Source: Roseibium alexandrii DFL-11 (GTDB taxonomy: Bacteria; Pseudomonadota; Alphaproteobacteria; Rhizobiales; Stappiaceae). Taken from it: a DNA stretch of 64,000 nucleotides. The notes below the pieces were generated by a model. The model did not search any database, was not told the DNA's origin, and saw only the letters and a list, made by a program, of their open reading frames with translations. A program made the translations under genes and the position numbers. The stretch covers positions 3,680,203-3,744,202 of the forward strand of contig NZ_CM011002.1 of the NCBI RefSeq assembly GCF_000158095.2, read 5' to 3'. Below are positions 26,444-35,114 of this stretch, one piece after another (within the stretch, counting starts at the first letter, position 1; each line of letters opens with the position of its first letter).

Positions 26444-27898
26444 TCAGCCGTGATAGGCGGCGACGGTTTTCAGCGTGGTGAAGCCATAAAGGGCTTCAAA
26501 GCCCTTTTCCCGGCCATGCCCGGATTTTCCCATGCCGCCGAAGGGCAGCTCCACACCGCCGCCGGCCCCATAATTGTTGATGAAGACCTGACCTGTCCGG
26601 ATCTTTTTCGCAAGGCGCATCTGCCGGGCGCCGTCCCGGCTCCAGATGCTGGCGACAAGGCCGTAGTCGGTGCCATTGGCAATCGCGACGGCCTCATCCT
26701 CATCATCAAAGGGGATGATCACCTGCACGGGACCAAAAATCTCGTCGCGGGCCAGAACATGATCCGGTTTGACGCCTGCAAAGAGCGTTGGCGTTACATA
26801 GCTCCCGCCCTCTGGCGCATCCTTCAAAACGCCTTCCGCGGCCTTTTCCAGATCCGCGCCCCGGTCGATGAAGGTTGAGACAATGCCCTGCTGCTTTTTC
26901 GAGATCAGCGGCCCGACATCGAGATCGGAAAGCGCCGGCCCCACCTTCAGATCGCCGTACCGGCCGGCCATGCGCTCAACGACCTGATCATAGAGCCCAC
27001 GCTGAACCAGAATGCGGGAGGAGGCCGAACAGGTCTGGCCCGCGTTCTGCATCCCGGCATTCACCAGGAACGGCAGGGCCGCGTCGAGGTCGGCATCATC
27101 AAACACGAGCTGCGGTGATTTTCCACCAAGCTCCAGGGTGACCGGAATGACGTTTTTGGCAGCTGCCGTTTGAATGTGCACCCCGGTCGCGACGGAGCCG
27201 GTAAAGCTGACATGATGAATGCCCGGATGAGACGAGAGCGCGGTGCCCGCCTCCGACCCGAGCCCCGGCACGACGTTCAACACCCCATCGGGCAGACCCG
27301 CCGCCTTGGCAAGATCTGCAAAGGCAAGGGCCGTCAAACAGGCGTCTTCCGCAGGCTTCAAGACACAAGCGTTGCCGGTCGCAAGGGCAGCGCCAATCGA
27401 TCGGCCGATTATCTGCATCGGATAGTTCCACGGAACGATATGACCGGTGACGCCGTGCGGTTCGCGCAAGGTGTAAACCGTGTAGCCGTCGAGATAGGGA
27501 ATGGTCTCGCCGTGGAGCTTGTCTGCGGCCCCACCATAGAATTCCAGATACCGGGCAAGGGCGATGGCGTCAGCGCGGGCCTGTTTGAGCGGCTTGCCGA
27601 CATCAATTGCCTCGATCCGGGCAAGTTCTTCGACCTTTTGCAAGACCAGTTCGCGGAGTTTGAAGAGGATCCGCCCGCGCTCGACTGCTGTTGTTTTTCC
27701 CCACACGCCGTTGCGGGCGGCTTCCGCAGCTGCAACGGCGGCATCGATGTCTTCCGAAGTGCCCCGTGCAATGGCCCCGATCTCTTCCCCTGTTGAGGGG
27801 TTATATAGCGGCAGCGTGCCGCCGCCTGAAGGCGCGGTCCATTCACCGTTGATCAGGCATTTGGCCGGATCAAACCAGAGAGCCAACTTGTTGCGCAT
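26444..27898 (-). CDS. NAD(P)-dependent aldehyde dehydrogenase
   Basis: The 484-residue protein has the full ALDH pattern: PWNYPMQIIGRSIGAAL (about 156-172), the cofactor-site FTGSVATG (about 232-239), general base E256 in TLELGGKSP, catalytic C290 in NAGQTCSASSR, and EIFGPV toward the C-terminus. Such enzymes oxidise aldehydes to carboxylic acids in the cytoplasm. The branch is near betaine-aldehyde and gamma-aminobutyraldehyde dehydrogenases. It lies nine bases after the ATPase gene of a peptide-type importer and before an SDR. A polyamine- or betaine-like aldehyde is plausible, but context does not decide it. Confidence 0.92.
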   Translation of the reverse strand: MRNKLALWFDPAKCLINGEWTAPSGGGTLPLYNPSTGEEIGAIARGTSEDIDAAVAAAEAARNGVWGKTTAVERGRILFKLRELVLQKVEELARIEAIDVGKPLKQARADAIALARYLEFYGGAADKLHGETIPYLDGYTVYTLREPHGVTGHIVPWNYPMQIIGRSIGAALATGNACVLKPAEDACLTALAFADLAKAAGLPDGVLNVVPGLGSEAGTALSSHPGIHHVSFTGSVATGVHIQTAAAKNVIPVTLELGGKSPQLVFDDADLDAALPFLVNAGMQNAGQTCSASSRILVQRGLYDQVVERMAGRYGDLKVGPALSDLDVGPLISKKQQGIVSTFIDRGADLEKAAEGVLKDAPEGGSYVTPTLFAGVKPDHVLARDEIFGPVQVIIPFDDEDEAVAIANGTDYGLVASIWSRDGARQMRLAKKIRTGQVFINNYGAGGGVELPFGGMGKSGHGREKGFEALYGFTTLKTVAAYHG

Positions 27899-27907
27899 CG
27901 TTCCTCC

Positions 27908-29503
27908 TCAGGCCGCGGTGATATCGGCCGGGAGAACCGGCGCGGCGGCGACCAATTGTTTTGTGTAATCGTGTTTGGGCGCATCGAAGACGTTTCCTGT
28001 GGGACCTTCCTCAACGATTTCGCCGGACTTCATGACCAGCACCCGGTCAGTGATTGAGCGCACAACGGACAGGTCGTGGCTGATAAAAAGATATGTGAGA
28101 TCAAGCCGGTCGCTCAAATCCGCCAGCAGATCCAGAACCTGCGCGCGGACGGAGACATCGAGCGCAGACACCGCTTCATCCAGAATGATCAGATCCGGCT
28201 TGATGATGAGCGCCCGGGCAATGGCGACCCGCTGCCGCTGGCCGCCACTGAACTCGTGGATATATTTGTGCCGGTCCTCAGCGGCCAGGCCGACGCTCTC
28301 CAGTGCCTCGGCAATTTTTTGATCCCGCTCCGCGCCCTTCGGTGGGTTGTCCAACAAATGAAATGGCTCGGTGATCAGACGTTCAACCTTCCATCGCGGG
28401 TTGAAGCTGCCGTAAGGGTCCTGAAACACCACTTGCATCCTGCGGCGGACCGCAAGGTTGGCGTGGTGATGGGTGAAAACCGGTTGGCCGTCGAACAGGA
28501 TCTCGCCGCTCTGAACTTCTTCAAGACCCAAAATGGCCCGGGTCAACGTAGATTTGCCGCAGCCAGATTCGCCCACAAGACCAAGGCTCTCGCCCTTCTT
28601 GATTTCAAAGCTGACAGTGTTCACCGCGCGGAAGTGGACGGTCTTGCCCCACCAGCCGTGGATGTGTGTGACATAGTCCCGGACAACATTCTGGACTTTT
28701 AGAAGCGGCGTCTCCTGTACAAGCCCCTCCCGGTCCGGCACATGACTTGAGGCGGCAAGCAAAGCCTTGGAATAGGGGTGCTGCATGGTGCGGAAGACCG
28801 TGTCTGCAGGCCCCGCTTCGACCACTTCACCGTTCTTCATGATCAGCAGATCATCGGCAAGGTCTGCAACGACCGCCAGGTCATGGCTGATCAGCATCAA
28901 ACCCATATTGTCTTCCGACACCAGCTTTTTCAAAAGTTCCAGAATTTGAGCTTGGGTGGTGACGTCCAGTGCGGTCGTTGGTTCATCCGCGATCAAGAGC
29001 TTTGGCCGCAAGGCAATCGCCATCGCGATCACCACCCGCTGTCTTTGGCCTCCGGAGAGTTCATGCGGATAACGGCTCAAAGGAAACTTGTCTTGCGGCA
29101 GCTCTGCACGGCGCAGCGCTTCGGCGGCCCGGGCCATCGCCTCGGATTTTGAAACGTTTTCGTGCACCAGAATGGTTTCAGCCACCTGTGCCCCGATGGT
29201 TTGCAGCGGATTGAGCGCAGTCATGGGCTCCTGAAACACCATACCGACATCCCGTCCACGGATACGGCAGAGTTCCGGCTCGCTGAGGGTCAGAACATCC
29301 TGTCCGGCGAGCGAAATCTTGCCGGAGCAGGAGGTACCGTTCGGCAAGAGCTGCATGACGCTGAAGGCCGACATGGACTTGCCGGAGCCGCTTTCCCCAA
29401 TCACGCCGAGGATCCGGCCGGGCGCAACCTGCATGGAAACATCTTTGAGAACCGGGATCCCGTGGATGGACAAAGAGAGGTTTTGGATGTCCAGAAGGCT
29501 CAT
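27908..29503 (-). CDS. dipeptide/oligopeptide-type ABC transporter, fused double ATP-binding protein
   Basis: The 531-residue protein contains two complete ATPase domains in one chain, like GsiA or a DppD-DppF fusion. Domain 1 (about 1-255) has Walker A GESGSGKS, signature [10 protein letters not shown] and Walker [12 protein letters not shown]. Domain 2 (about 270-525) has Walker [11 protein letters not shown], signature [10 protein letters not shown] and Walker [13 protein letters not shown]. It powers the permeases encoded just upstream at 29500-31277, overlapping the first by four bases. The imported compound may be a peptide, an opine or another nitrogenous solute. The downstream ALDH and SDR hint at an amine- or aldehyde-yielding substrate. 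Confidence 0.93.
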   Translation of the reverse strand: MSLLDIQNLSLSIHGIPVLKDVSMQVAPGRILGVIGESGSGKSMSAFSVMQLLPNGTSCSGKISLAGQDVLTLSEPELCRIRGRDVGMVFQEPMTALNPLQTIGAQVAETILVHENVSKSEAMARAAEALRRAELPQDKFPLSRYPHELSGGQRQRVVIAMAIALRPKLLIADEPTTALDVTTQAQILELLKKLVSEDNMGLMLISHDLAVVADLADDLLIMKNGEVVEAGPADTVFRTMQHPYSKALLAASSHVPDREGLVQETPLLKVQNVVRDYVTHIHGWWGKTVHFRAVNTVSFEIKKGESLGLVGESGCGKSTLTRAILGLEEVQSGEILFDGQPVFTHHHANLAVRRRMQVVFQDPYGSFNPRWKVERLITEPFHLLDNPPKGAERDQKIAEALESVGLAAEDRHKYIHEFSGGQRQRVAIARALIIKPDLIILDEAVSALDVSVRAQVLDLLADLSDRLDLTYLFISHDLSVVRSITDRVLVMKSGEIVEEGPTGNVFDAPKHDYTKQLVAAAPVLPADITAA

Positions 29504-30330
29504 ACGCGCGCCCTTCGCAGTTTCGGATCGAGAAGATCCCGAAGGCCATCGCCCATCAGGTTGAGACCGAGCACCGTCAACAGGATCGCAAGGCCTGGAA
29601 ACAGCGCCAGATGGGGGGCCAAGGAGATCATCGTCTGACTGTCAGCCAGCATCCGCCCCCAGCTCGCCGTTGGCGGCTGAGCGCCGAGACCAACATAACT
29701 CAGGCCCGCTTCGGCCAGAATGCCGAGGGAAAACTGGATGGTTCCTTGCACGATCAGCAAGTTCGCAACGTTCGGCAGGATATGTTCGATTGATATCCGG
29801 GCCGGTCCCTTGCCTGCGACCCTTGCCGCCAGAATGTAGTCCCGATTCCACAAGGATAGCGCGGCGCCGCGCGTCAGCCGGGCAAAGACCGGAATGTTGA
29901 AGATGCCGATGGCAATGATGGCGTTCAGCGCGGATGCCCCGAAAACCGCTGTGATCATCACTGCGATCAAAAGGCTCGGGAAGGCAAACACCAGATCGTT
30001 TGCGCGCATGATCACCTCATCCATCCAGCCGCCTTTGCGGGCGGCGGCGGCAAGACCAAGAGGCACCCCGACGGACATGCCGATGCCGACAGCGACAAGC
30101 GCGACAGCAATGGATGTGCGCGCACCGACCATGATCATGCTCAAGATGTCCCGGCCAAACTGGTCCGTACCCAGCCAATGCTCCCAGCTTGGCAGCTTCA
30201 TCCGATTGGCGATATTCAAGACTGTCGTGTCATACGGAACCCAGATCAGGCTGATCAGCGCAGCCGCGACGAACACAAGCGACAAAAACAGACCCGGCAA
30301 TAGGGTGCGGCTGTGAAACAGGACACTCAT
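29500..30330 (-). CDS. peptide-type ABC transporter permease (DppC type)
   Basis: The 276-residue inner-membrane protein has six hydrophobic segments, the DppC/OppC N-terminal cytoplasmic helix and the periplasmic segment HWLGTDQFGRDILSMIMVGARTSI (about 51-74), a hallmark of this subfamily. The EAA coupling loop is RDYILAARVAGKGPARISIEHILPN (about 163-187). It forms the channel with the DppB-type protein, and the two genes share one base. Function is uptake of a peptide-like solute. Specificity is set by the binding protein encoded at 31513-32997. Confidence 0.92.
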   Translation of the reverse strand: MSVLFHSRTLLPGLFLSLVFVAAALISLIWVPYDTTVLNIANRMKLPSWEHWLGTDQFGRDILSMIMVGARTSIAVALVAVGIGMSVGVPLGLAAAARKGGWMDEVIMRANDLVFAFPSLLIAVMITAVFGASALNAIIAIGIFNIPVFARLTRGAALSLWNRDYILAARVAGKGPARISIEHILPNVANLLIVQGTIQFSLGILAEAGLSYVGLGAQPPTASWGRMLADSQTMISLAPHLALFPGLAILLTVLGLNLMGDGLRDLLDPKLRRARV

Positions 30331-31277
30331 CAGCGGCGCCTCCGCAGGCGTGGATCGACCCAGGCATAGGCCATGTCGACCGCGAAATTGACGACAATCA
30401 CTGCGAACACCAGAAGCATCACTACGCTTTCAACGACAATGAGATCCCGGGCGCTGATCGACTGAAACACCAGACGGCCGAGACCGGGTAAAAAGAAGAC
30501 ATTTTCAATTATGATCGCCCCTGCCAGCAGGAAGGAGAATTGCAGGCCGAGAATGGTGAGCACCGGGATCAAGGCATTGCGCACGGCATGCCGCCAGAGC
30601 GTCTGCCCCTTGGTCAAACCCTTTGCCCGTGCTGTCCGGATGAAATCCTCACCAAGCGTGTCCAACAAACTGGAGCGCATTACGCGCGTCAGGATGCTGG
30701 CCTGCGGCAACGCAAGCGCGATCGCCGGGAGGGTCAAGGCCTTCGTGCCTGCGAAAAACCCGGCATCCCACCCTGGAAACCCGCCAGCAGAAAACCAGCG
30801 CAGATTGATGGCGAAAACGAGCACCATCAGCATCGCAAACCAGAAGTTCGGGATTGCCACGCCAAGCTGGGTGACGCCCATGACAGACGCATCAGCTGCC
30901 GAGCCCCTGCGGGAAGCCGCCCAAATACCAGCCGGAAAGGCAATCAGCGTGCTGAGCGTCAGGGCATAAAGCGCCAGCGGCAGCGAGACCCACAGCCGGT
31001 CACCGATCATCCCCGACACAGGCGTCCGGTAGGTATAGGAAACACCGAAGTCTCCAACCAATAGCCCGCCGGCCCAAGACAGGTACCGTTGAAAGATGGA
31101 GCCGGTCAGTCCCAGTTCTTCGCGGAGCGCCTGGAGCGTGTCTTCCTGCGCATTGAGGCCGAGCATGTAAGCTGCCGGATCACCAGGCACGACTTCAAGC
31201 GCCAGAAAGATCACGATCGAGGCGGCGACCAGGCTCAAGCTCAAAGACAACAGACGTTTTAGAATATAATGGAGCAT
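30330..31277 (-). CDS. peptide-type ABC transporter permease (DppB type)
   Basis: I chose the ATG complementary to 31275-31277 (315 residues, MLHYILKRLLSL start, normal for DppB). A TTG six codons earlier is possible. The protein has six membrane helices, ALEVVPGDPAAYMLGLNA (about 28-45), GDFGVSYTYRTPVSGMI and the coupling loop LDTLGEDFIRTARAKGLTKGQTLWRHAVRNALIPV (about 206-240, in two parts). It pairs with the DppC-type permease. A strong stem-loop lies between the binding-protein gene and this one, which probably lowers expression of the membrane subunits relative to the binding protein. Confidence 0.91.
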   Translation of the reverse strand: MLHYILKRLLSLSLSLVAASIVIFLALEVVPGDPAAYMLGLNAQEDTLQALREELGLTGSIFQRYLSWAGGLLVGDFGVSYTYRTPVSGMIGDRLWVSLPLALYALTLSTLIAFPAGIWAASRRGSAADASVMGVTQLGVAIPNFWFAMLMVLVFAINLRWFSAGGFPGWDAGFFAGTKALTLPAIALALPQASILTRVMRSSLLDTLGEDFIRTARAKGLTKGQTLWRHAVRNALIPVLTILGLQFSFLLAGAIIIENVFFLPGLGRLVFQSISARDLIVVESVVMLLVFAVIVVNFAVDMAYAWVDPRLRRRR

Positions 31278-31400
31278 GGACTTTCTGTTCGGCAACCGGC
31301 AAAGGCCGCCCTTGCCATGGCATTAACTTCGGCTTGGAGCGCCGAAACGGCGCAATGTCATATGATTTCAATATCTTGGTAAAACCAAGAGATTAAAGGC

Positions 31401-31455
31401 TCACCTTGAGGAGGCGTAGCAGCGGGTTTCACTATGCCAAGCCCCCTCAAGGTGA
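31401..31455 (-). promoter_or_regulatory. intercistronic stem-loop between binding protein and permease genes
   Basis: TCACCTTGAGG at 31401-31411 and CCTCAAGGTGA at 31445-31455 form a perfect 11-bp stem with a 33-base loop, which can extend through G/C-rich bases next to it. It sits in the 235-base gap after the solute-binding protein stop. No T-run follows on the minus strand, so it is more likely an mRNA stabiliser or attenuator than a full terminator. Confidence 0.6.
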
Positions 31456-31512
31456 TGCTTAACCCCGCGTTCCGGTGGGTTGAAACGCTTGAGGAGTTAA
31501 GTTTAGGCGGGA

Positions 31513-32997
31513 TCACTCCTCCCAATAGACAGCCGTCATGTCCGCCGCAGGGGTTGGCTGGTTAACCCAGAGGCCCTTGATCTTCGCATTTGCCACCGTC
31601 GGGAAGGCAAGCTGGAACAGATAACCGTTCACATAATCCTTGGAGAGCATTTCCTGAGCCTGCTTCAAAAGCTCGGACCGCTTCTCCGGATCGTTTTCAG
31701 CGGTGAGGTTTTCAAAGAGCTTCTGAAACTCAGGATTGTCGTACTGGAAGTAATAATCCGGGCGGGCATAGATGCCTATATCCATCGGTTCCACGTGACT
31801 GACGATTGTCAGACCGTAGTCCTTGCCACGGAACACTTGTTCCAGCCACTGCGCCCATTCCAGATTGGAGATCTCAGTTTCAATGCCGACAGCGCGCAGC
31901 TGTGCGGCGATGATTTCCCCGCCCCGGCGGGCATAGGACGGCGGCGGCAATTTCAAAGTCGTCGTAAAGCCATCCGGATACCCTGCTTCCGCCAGCAACT
32001 TCTTGGAGAGTTCCGGGTCGTAGGCGCTGTTGGCGGTCAGATCGACATAGTCCGGATTGTGCGGGGCAAAGTGTGTGCCGATTGGCGTGCCATAGCCGAA
32101 CATGGCTCCATCAATAATTGCCTGACGATCGATGGCATGCGCGATAGCCTCGCGCACCTTAGCGTCATCAAGCGGCGGCAGCTTGTTGTTGGTCGAAAGG
32201 ATTGTCTCGCCTTCGGTCGATCCAACCAACACCTGAAACCGCGGATCAGCTTCAAATTGCGGAAGGTTTTCAGGTGCAGGAAAACCAACAAAAGCATTGA
32301 CGTCTTCTGCCATCACAGCGGCGAAGGCTGCGGTCGGATCGGAAATGAACTTGAAGGTCACATTGTCCAGTTTGGCGGGCGTGCCCCAATAGTCAGTGTT
32401 TTTCTCAAGATCGATCCGGTCACCCTGAACCCAATTCGAGAACCTGAATGCGCCCGTGCCAATCGGGTTGGTTTTGATGTTCTCAATAGACTCGGGTGCA
32501 ACGATAACCGCATCGCCCCAAGCCAAGTTGAACAACAGACTGCCATTTGGCGTTGAGAGCGTGACCGCCACAGTCTGCGGGTCGACAACTTCAACGGATT
32601 CAATGCCGGTGAACAACGCTTTTTGCGCATTCTGGCTGTCATCCGATCGCGCGCGGTCCAGACTGAATTTCACGTCTTCGGCCGTCATATCGGTGCCATC
32701 GTGGAACTTGACGCCGGATTGCAGTTTGAAAGTATAGGTCTTGCCGTCTTCGGAAATCTCCCAGCTCTCGGCGAGGCCGGGCAAAATGGATCCGTCCGGC
32801 CCGAAGCGGGTCAATCCTTCAAAAACGTTCGAATAGAGGACCGAATCAATTGCACCGGCGGCCGCACTGGTCGGGTCGAGGTGTGGTGGTTCCAGCTGCA
32901 TGGCCACCGTGATATCGCTCTTTGCATGGGCCAACCCCATGCTGGCAGACAATGCCAAGGCACTGATCAGGCCTGTTCCAACTTTTCCCAAACGCAT
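31513..32997 (-). CDS. peptide-type ABC transporter periplasmic binding protein (SBP family 5)
   Basis: The 494-residue protein has a signal peptide (MRLGKVGTGLISALALSAS, cut after AHA near residue 25) and the SBP_bac_5 pattern: LEPPHLDPTSAAAGAIDSVLYSNVFEGLTRF (in two parts, about 36-66), SWEISEDGKTYTFKLQSGVKFHDG (about 81-104), and DAKVREAIAHAIDRQAIID (about 279-297). It captures the solute in the periplasm for the permeases downstream. The ribosome site GGGGAG lies five to ten bases before the ATG. Family members bind peptides, opines, nickel or glutathione, and which one applies cannot be seen here. Confidence 0.92.
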   Translation of the reverse strand: MRLGKVGTGLISALALSASMGLAHAKSDITVAMQLEPPHLDPTSAAAGAIDSVLYSNVFEGLTRFGPDGSILPGLAESWEISEDGKTYTFKLQSGVKFHDGTDMTAEDVKFSLDRARSDDSQNAQKALFTGIESVEVVDPQTVAVTLSTPNGSLLFNLAWGDAVIVAPESIENIKTNPIGTGAFRFSNWVQGDRIDLEKNTDYWGTPAKLDNVTFKFISDPTAAFAAVMAEDVNAFVGFPAPENLPQFEADPRFQVLVGSTEGETILSTNNKLPPLDDAKVREAIAHAIDRQAIIDGAMFGYGTPIGTHFAPHNPDYVDLTANSAYDPELSKKLLAEAGYPDGFTTTLKLPPPSYARRGGEIIAAQLRAVGIETEISNLEWAQWLEQVFRGKDYGLTIVSHVEPMDIGIYARPDYYFQYDNPEFQKLFENLTAENDPEKRSELLKQAQEMLSKDYVNGYLFQLAFPTVANAKIKGLWVNQPTPAADMTAVYWEE

Positions 32998-33409
32998 AGC
33001 TACTCCCCTTTTGCCGTCCCGCGTACTGCGGCTTCACCAGCAGCTCGGCCAGCGAACGCGCGACCACCTTCGCTGAAACAAGCGTATAAATTTCGCCGGC
33101 ATCGTCGTCCGGCTTCAGCACCAAACCCAGAATGCCAGGTCCATAGCCTATACAATTTTTGAGTTTGCCGGTCCGGTCAACATGCTTTTGATCACACATG
33201 CCGCCACTGATGAGGTGTCTGACCTGTTCGCCCGCTGTCAAAGGGAACGCGTACTCCAATGAGTCCGCCCACTTTGGCCTGCTTTCGGTCATGCCCGGGA
33301 CAATCCAGTGTAAATCGTACACATCGTAGCAAGCTCATTGTTGGCAACTCATCGATAAACTATGCTACGAACTACCTACGGTTCCTACACCGTACAATCA
33401 CGGTGACTT
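32998..33409. promoter_or_regulatory. divergent control region with inverted repeats
   Basis: This 412-base spacer separates the binding protein gene (leftward) from the PAS-LuxR gene (rightward). TCGTAGCA at 33324-33331 is mirrored by TGCTACGA at 33363-33370. Closer to the regulator start, TACGGT (33377-33382), six bases, then ACCGTA (33389-33394) form an 18-base palindrome of LuxR-site size. An open frame on the minus strand (GTG at 33322, 158 codons) with coding-like base use crosses the spacer and runs into the binding protein gene. I do not recognise it. Confidence 0.5.
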
Positions 33410-33967
33410 ATGCTTGAGCTCGACCAAATAGCTTACGACCATGCCCCGATGGGTCTTGTTCTGACCGAACATCGGGTTATCCGTACCTGCAACGACACGT
33501 TTGCGCAGATGTTCGGATATGAGAAGGAAGACCTGATCGGTCAGAGCTTCCGGCTGCTTTACGGAACGGACCACGAGTTTCATCAGGTGCGGGACATTGG
33601 GCTGGAACCCTTGCGGCAGTCCTTACCGTATTCGGATGAACGGCTGATGCGGTGCGCCGACGGGAACCGGATCTGGTGCCGGTTCCGCGCCCGGACGCTG
33701 ACACCTGAAGATCCATTGGCGCGGACCGTTCTGAGTTTTGCCTTGATAGAAACTAAGGACAGCGGCCCACAGCTCACCAAACGGGAGCGGGAAGTTGTCC
33801 TGTTGTTGTCTCAGGGCAAGACGAGCAAGGAAATCGCCCGCGACCTTGGCCTTTCGCCCCGTACAGTCGAGGACGTGCGCGCGCGGCTATTAAAGAAATT
33901 CGAAGTCAAGAACGTCGCCGTTCTGCTCGCCCGATTGGCAGGCCTGTCCAGCTCTCCAATGAGCTAG
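33410..33967 (+). CDS. PAS-domain LuxR-family transcriptional regulator
   Basis: The 185-residue protein has an N-terminal PAS domain (about 5-115, starting with IAYDHAPMGLVLTEHRVIRTCN and including a FGYEKEDLIGQSF motif). A LuxR/FixJ-type helix-turn-helix follows (about 120-175, LTKREREVVLLLSQGKTSKEIARDLGLSPRTVEDVRARLL). There is no receiver domain, so it probably senses a small ligand or redox state through PAS and binds DNA directly. It is divergent from the peptide-type importer operon and is its likely regulator. Its TAG stop is in a CTAG shared with the convergent pfkB stop. Confidence 0.88.
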   Translation: MLELDQIAYDHAPMGLVLTEHRVIRTCNDTFAQMFGYEKEDLIGQSFRLLYGTDHEFHQVRDIGLEPLRQSLPYSDERLMRCADGNRIWCRFRARTLTPEDPLARTVLSFALIETKDSGPQLTKREREVVLLLSQGKTSKEIARDLGLSPRTVEDVRARLLKKFEVKNVAVLLARLAGLSSSPMS

Positions 33968-34896
33968 AGGCGCTCGGCCTTCTCCGCTTCATAGAGCGAA
34001 AGGACGTCCGTCCGGCGGCAGAGTTCAGTGCCGGAGGTCAAGGCCGTTGCAGCGCCAGCCGCCACCCCCAGCCGAAAGGCCTTCTCCATCGGGTGTCCTT
34101 GCGTCAGCGACCAGACCAGCGCGCCAACAAAACTGTCGCCTGCACCAACGGCTGACTTTGCCGCAACATGCCGGGCAGGCACCCGCAAGACTGTCTCCTT
34201 GTTGACCAGAAGCGCGCCCTTTGTGCCCAGCGTAACTGTGACGTTTTCTGCAGCGCCTTTATCGACCAGTTCTTTCGCGAAATTCCGGACACCATCTTCA
34301 TCAAGCGGCCGGCCTGCAAGCTCTTGAAGTTCGCCCAAGCTTGGTTTGAACAAAAAGACGTTCCCATGATCCAGCGCCGCCTTCAAAGCAGGGCCGGACG
34401 TGTCGATCACGAACCGCCCCCCACGCTGAACCACTGGATCAATCATCTTCGCATAGGTGTCTTCCGGCACACCGCGTGGCAAGGATCCGCTAGCCACCAC
34501 GTAGTCCGCACCGGCCTCACCAAGAAGATCAATGACCGGCTGGAGCTCGCCGTCGGCCACCTCCGGCCCTTCCGGTACAAACCGGTATTCAATCCCCGAG
34601 GTTTCCTCGTGAACCGCGAACGCCATCCGGACGGGATTTGAAATAGGAAACCGGCGCAGGGCAATTCCGGTTTCGGCCAGAAAAGCATCCAGCAGAATTC
34701 CCGTTGCACCGCCCGAAAGATAGGTCAGTTCCGGATCTCCGCCGAGTTCGGAAATCACCCGCGCAACGTTGACACCGCCACCGCCCGGATCCTGCCGCTG
34801 ATTGGTGGTGCGTGTTTTGTGCATGGACTGCACACGCTCCGCATCACAGGAAACATCAATGGTGGGATTGAGCGCGATGCAAAGAACTTTGGTCAT
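33964..34896 (-). CDS. pfkB: PfkB-family phosphofructokinase (Pfk-2/1-phosphofructokinase type)
   Basis: The ATG complementary to 34894-34896 gives 310 residues. The frame is open further upstream but passes through a terminator hairpin, so it is not coding there. It begins MTKVLCIALNPTIDVSC, followed by QDPGGGGVNVARVISELGG (about 35-53), the PfkB substrate motif, and ends with VGAGDSFVGALVWSLTQG (about 256-273), where the aspartate is the catalytic base. The pattern GGGGVNVARVI is closest to E. coli Pfk-2 and tagatose-6-phosphate kinase. It phosphorylates a sugar phosphate with ATP in the cytoplasm. It has no sugar operon around it and appears to be a single-gene unit. Confidence 0.87.
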   Translation of the reverse strand: MTKVLCIALNPTIDVSCDAERVQSMHKTRTTNQRQDPGGGGVNVARVISELGGDPELTYLSGGATGILLDAFLAETGIALRRFPISNPVRMAFAVHEETSGIEYRFVPEGPEVADGELQPVIDLLGEAGADYVVASGSLPRGVPEDTYAKMIDPVVQRGGRFVIDTSGPALKAALDHGNVFLFKPSLGELQELAGRPLDEDGVRNFAKELVDKGAAENVTVTLGTKGALLVNKETVLRVPARHVAAKSAVGAGDSFVGALVWSLTQGHPMEKAFRLGVAAGAATALTSGTELCRRTDVLSLYEAEKAERL

Positions 34897-34965
34897 GGGA
34901 TCCGTTTCGCTGGTGTCCCACTTGTTTTGCAAAAGTCTGTGGTCGTTCTCAAGTCCGGTGAACTG

Positions 34966-35001
34966 CGCAAAAGAAAACCCCTCTCCGATTGGGGAGAGGG
35001 G
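34966..35001 (-). terminator. rho-independent terminator of the cox operon
   Basis: CCCCTCTCC (34978-34986) pairs with GGAGAGGGG (34993-35001) around a six-base loop. Read on the minus strand, the stem is followed by TTTTCTTTTG. It lies 113 bases beyond the coxM stop and before the pfkB start, so it ends cox transcription and isolates pfkB. Confidence 0.8.
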
Positions 35002-35029
35002 CTCGAGACTGTCGACTTCATCTGTCGCG

Positions 35030-35083
35030 TCCCGGCTTTGCACCGGGGTCACCCTCGATGAGGTCCCGGCGCAAGACCGGGAC
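35030..35083. repeat. pair of short GC-rich hairpins
   Basis: CCCGG-N7-CCGGG at 35031-35047 and GTCCCGG-N7-CCGGGAC at 35063-35083 are similar small hairpins, 32 bases apart, between the coxM stop and the terminator. They look like two copies of one short intergenic palindrome. Their role is unknown and they may stabilise the 3' end of the cox transcript. Confidence 0.45.
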
Positions 35084-35114
35084 AGCACGTAGCGAAGAAT
35101 TGAAAGCCGGTTAT

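Noticed and set aside
34897..35088. N-terminal extension of pfkB
   Set aside because: It would pass through the terminator hairpin at 34978-35001, and PfkB homology starts at 34896.
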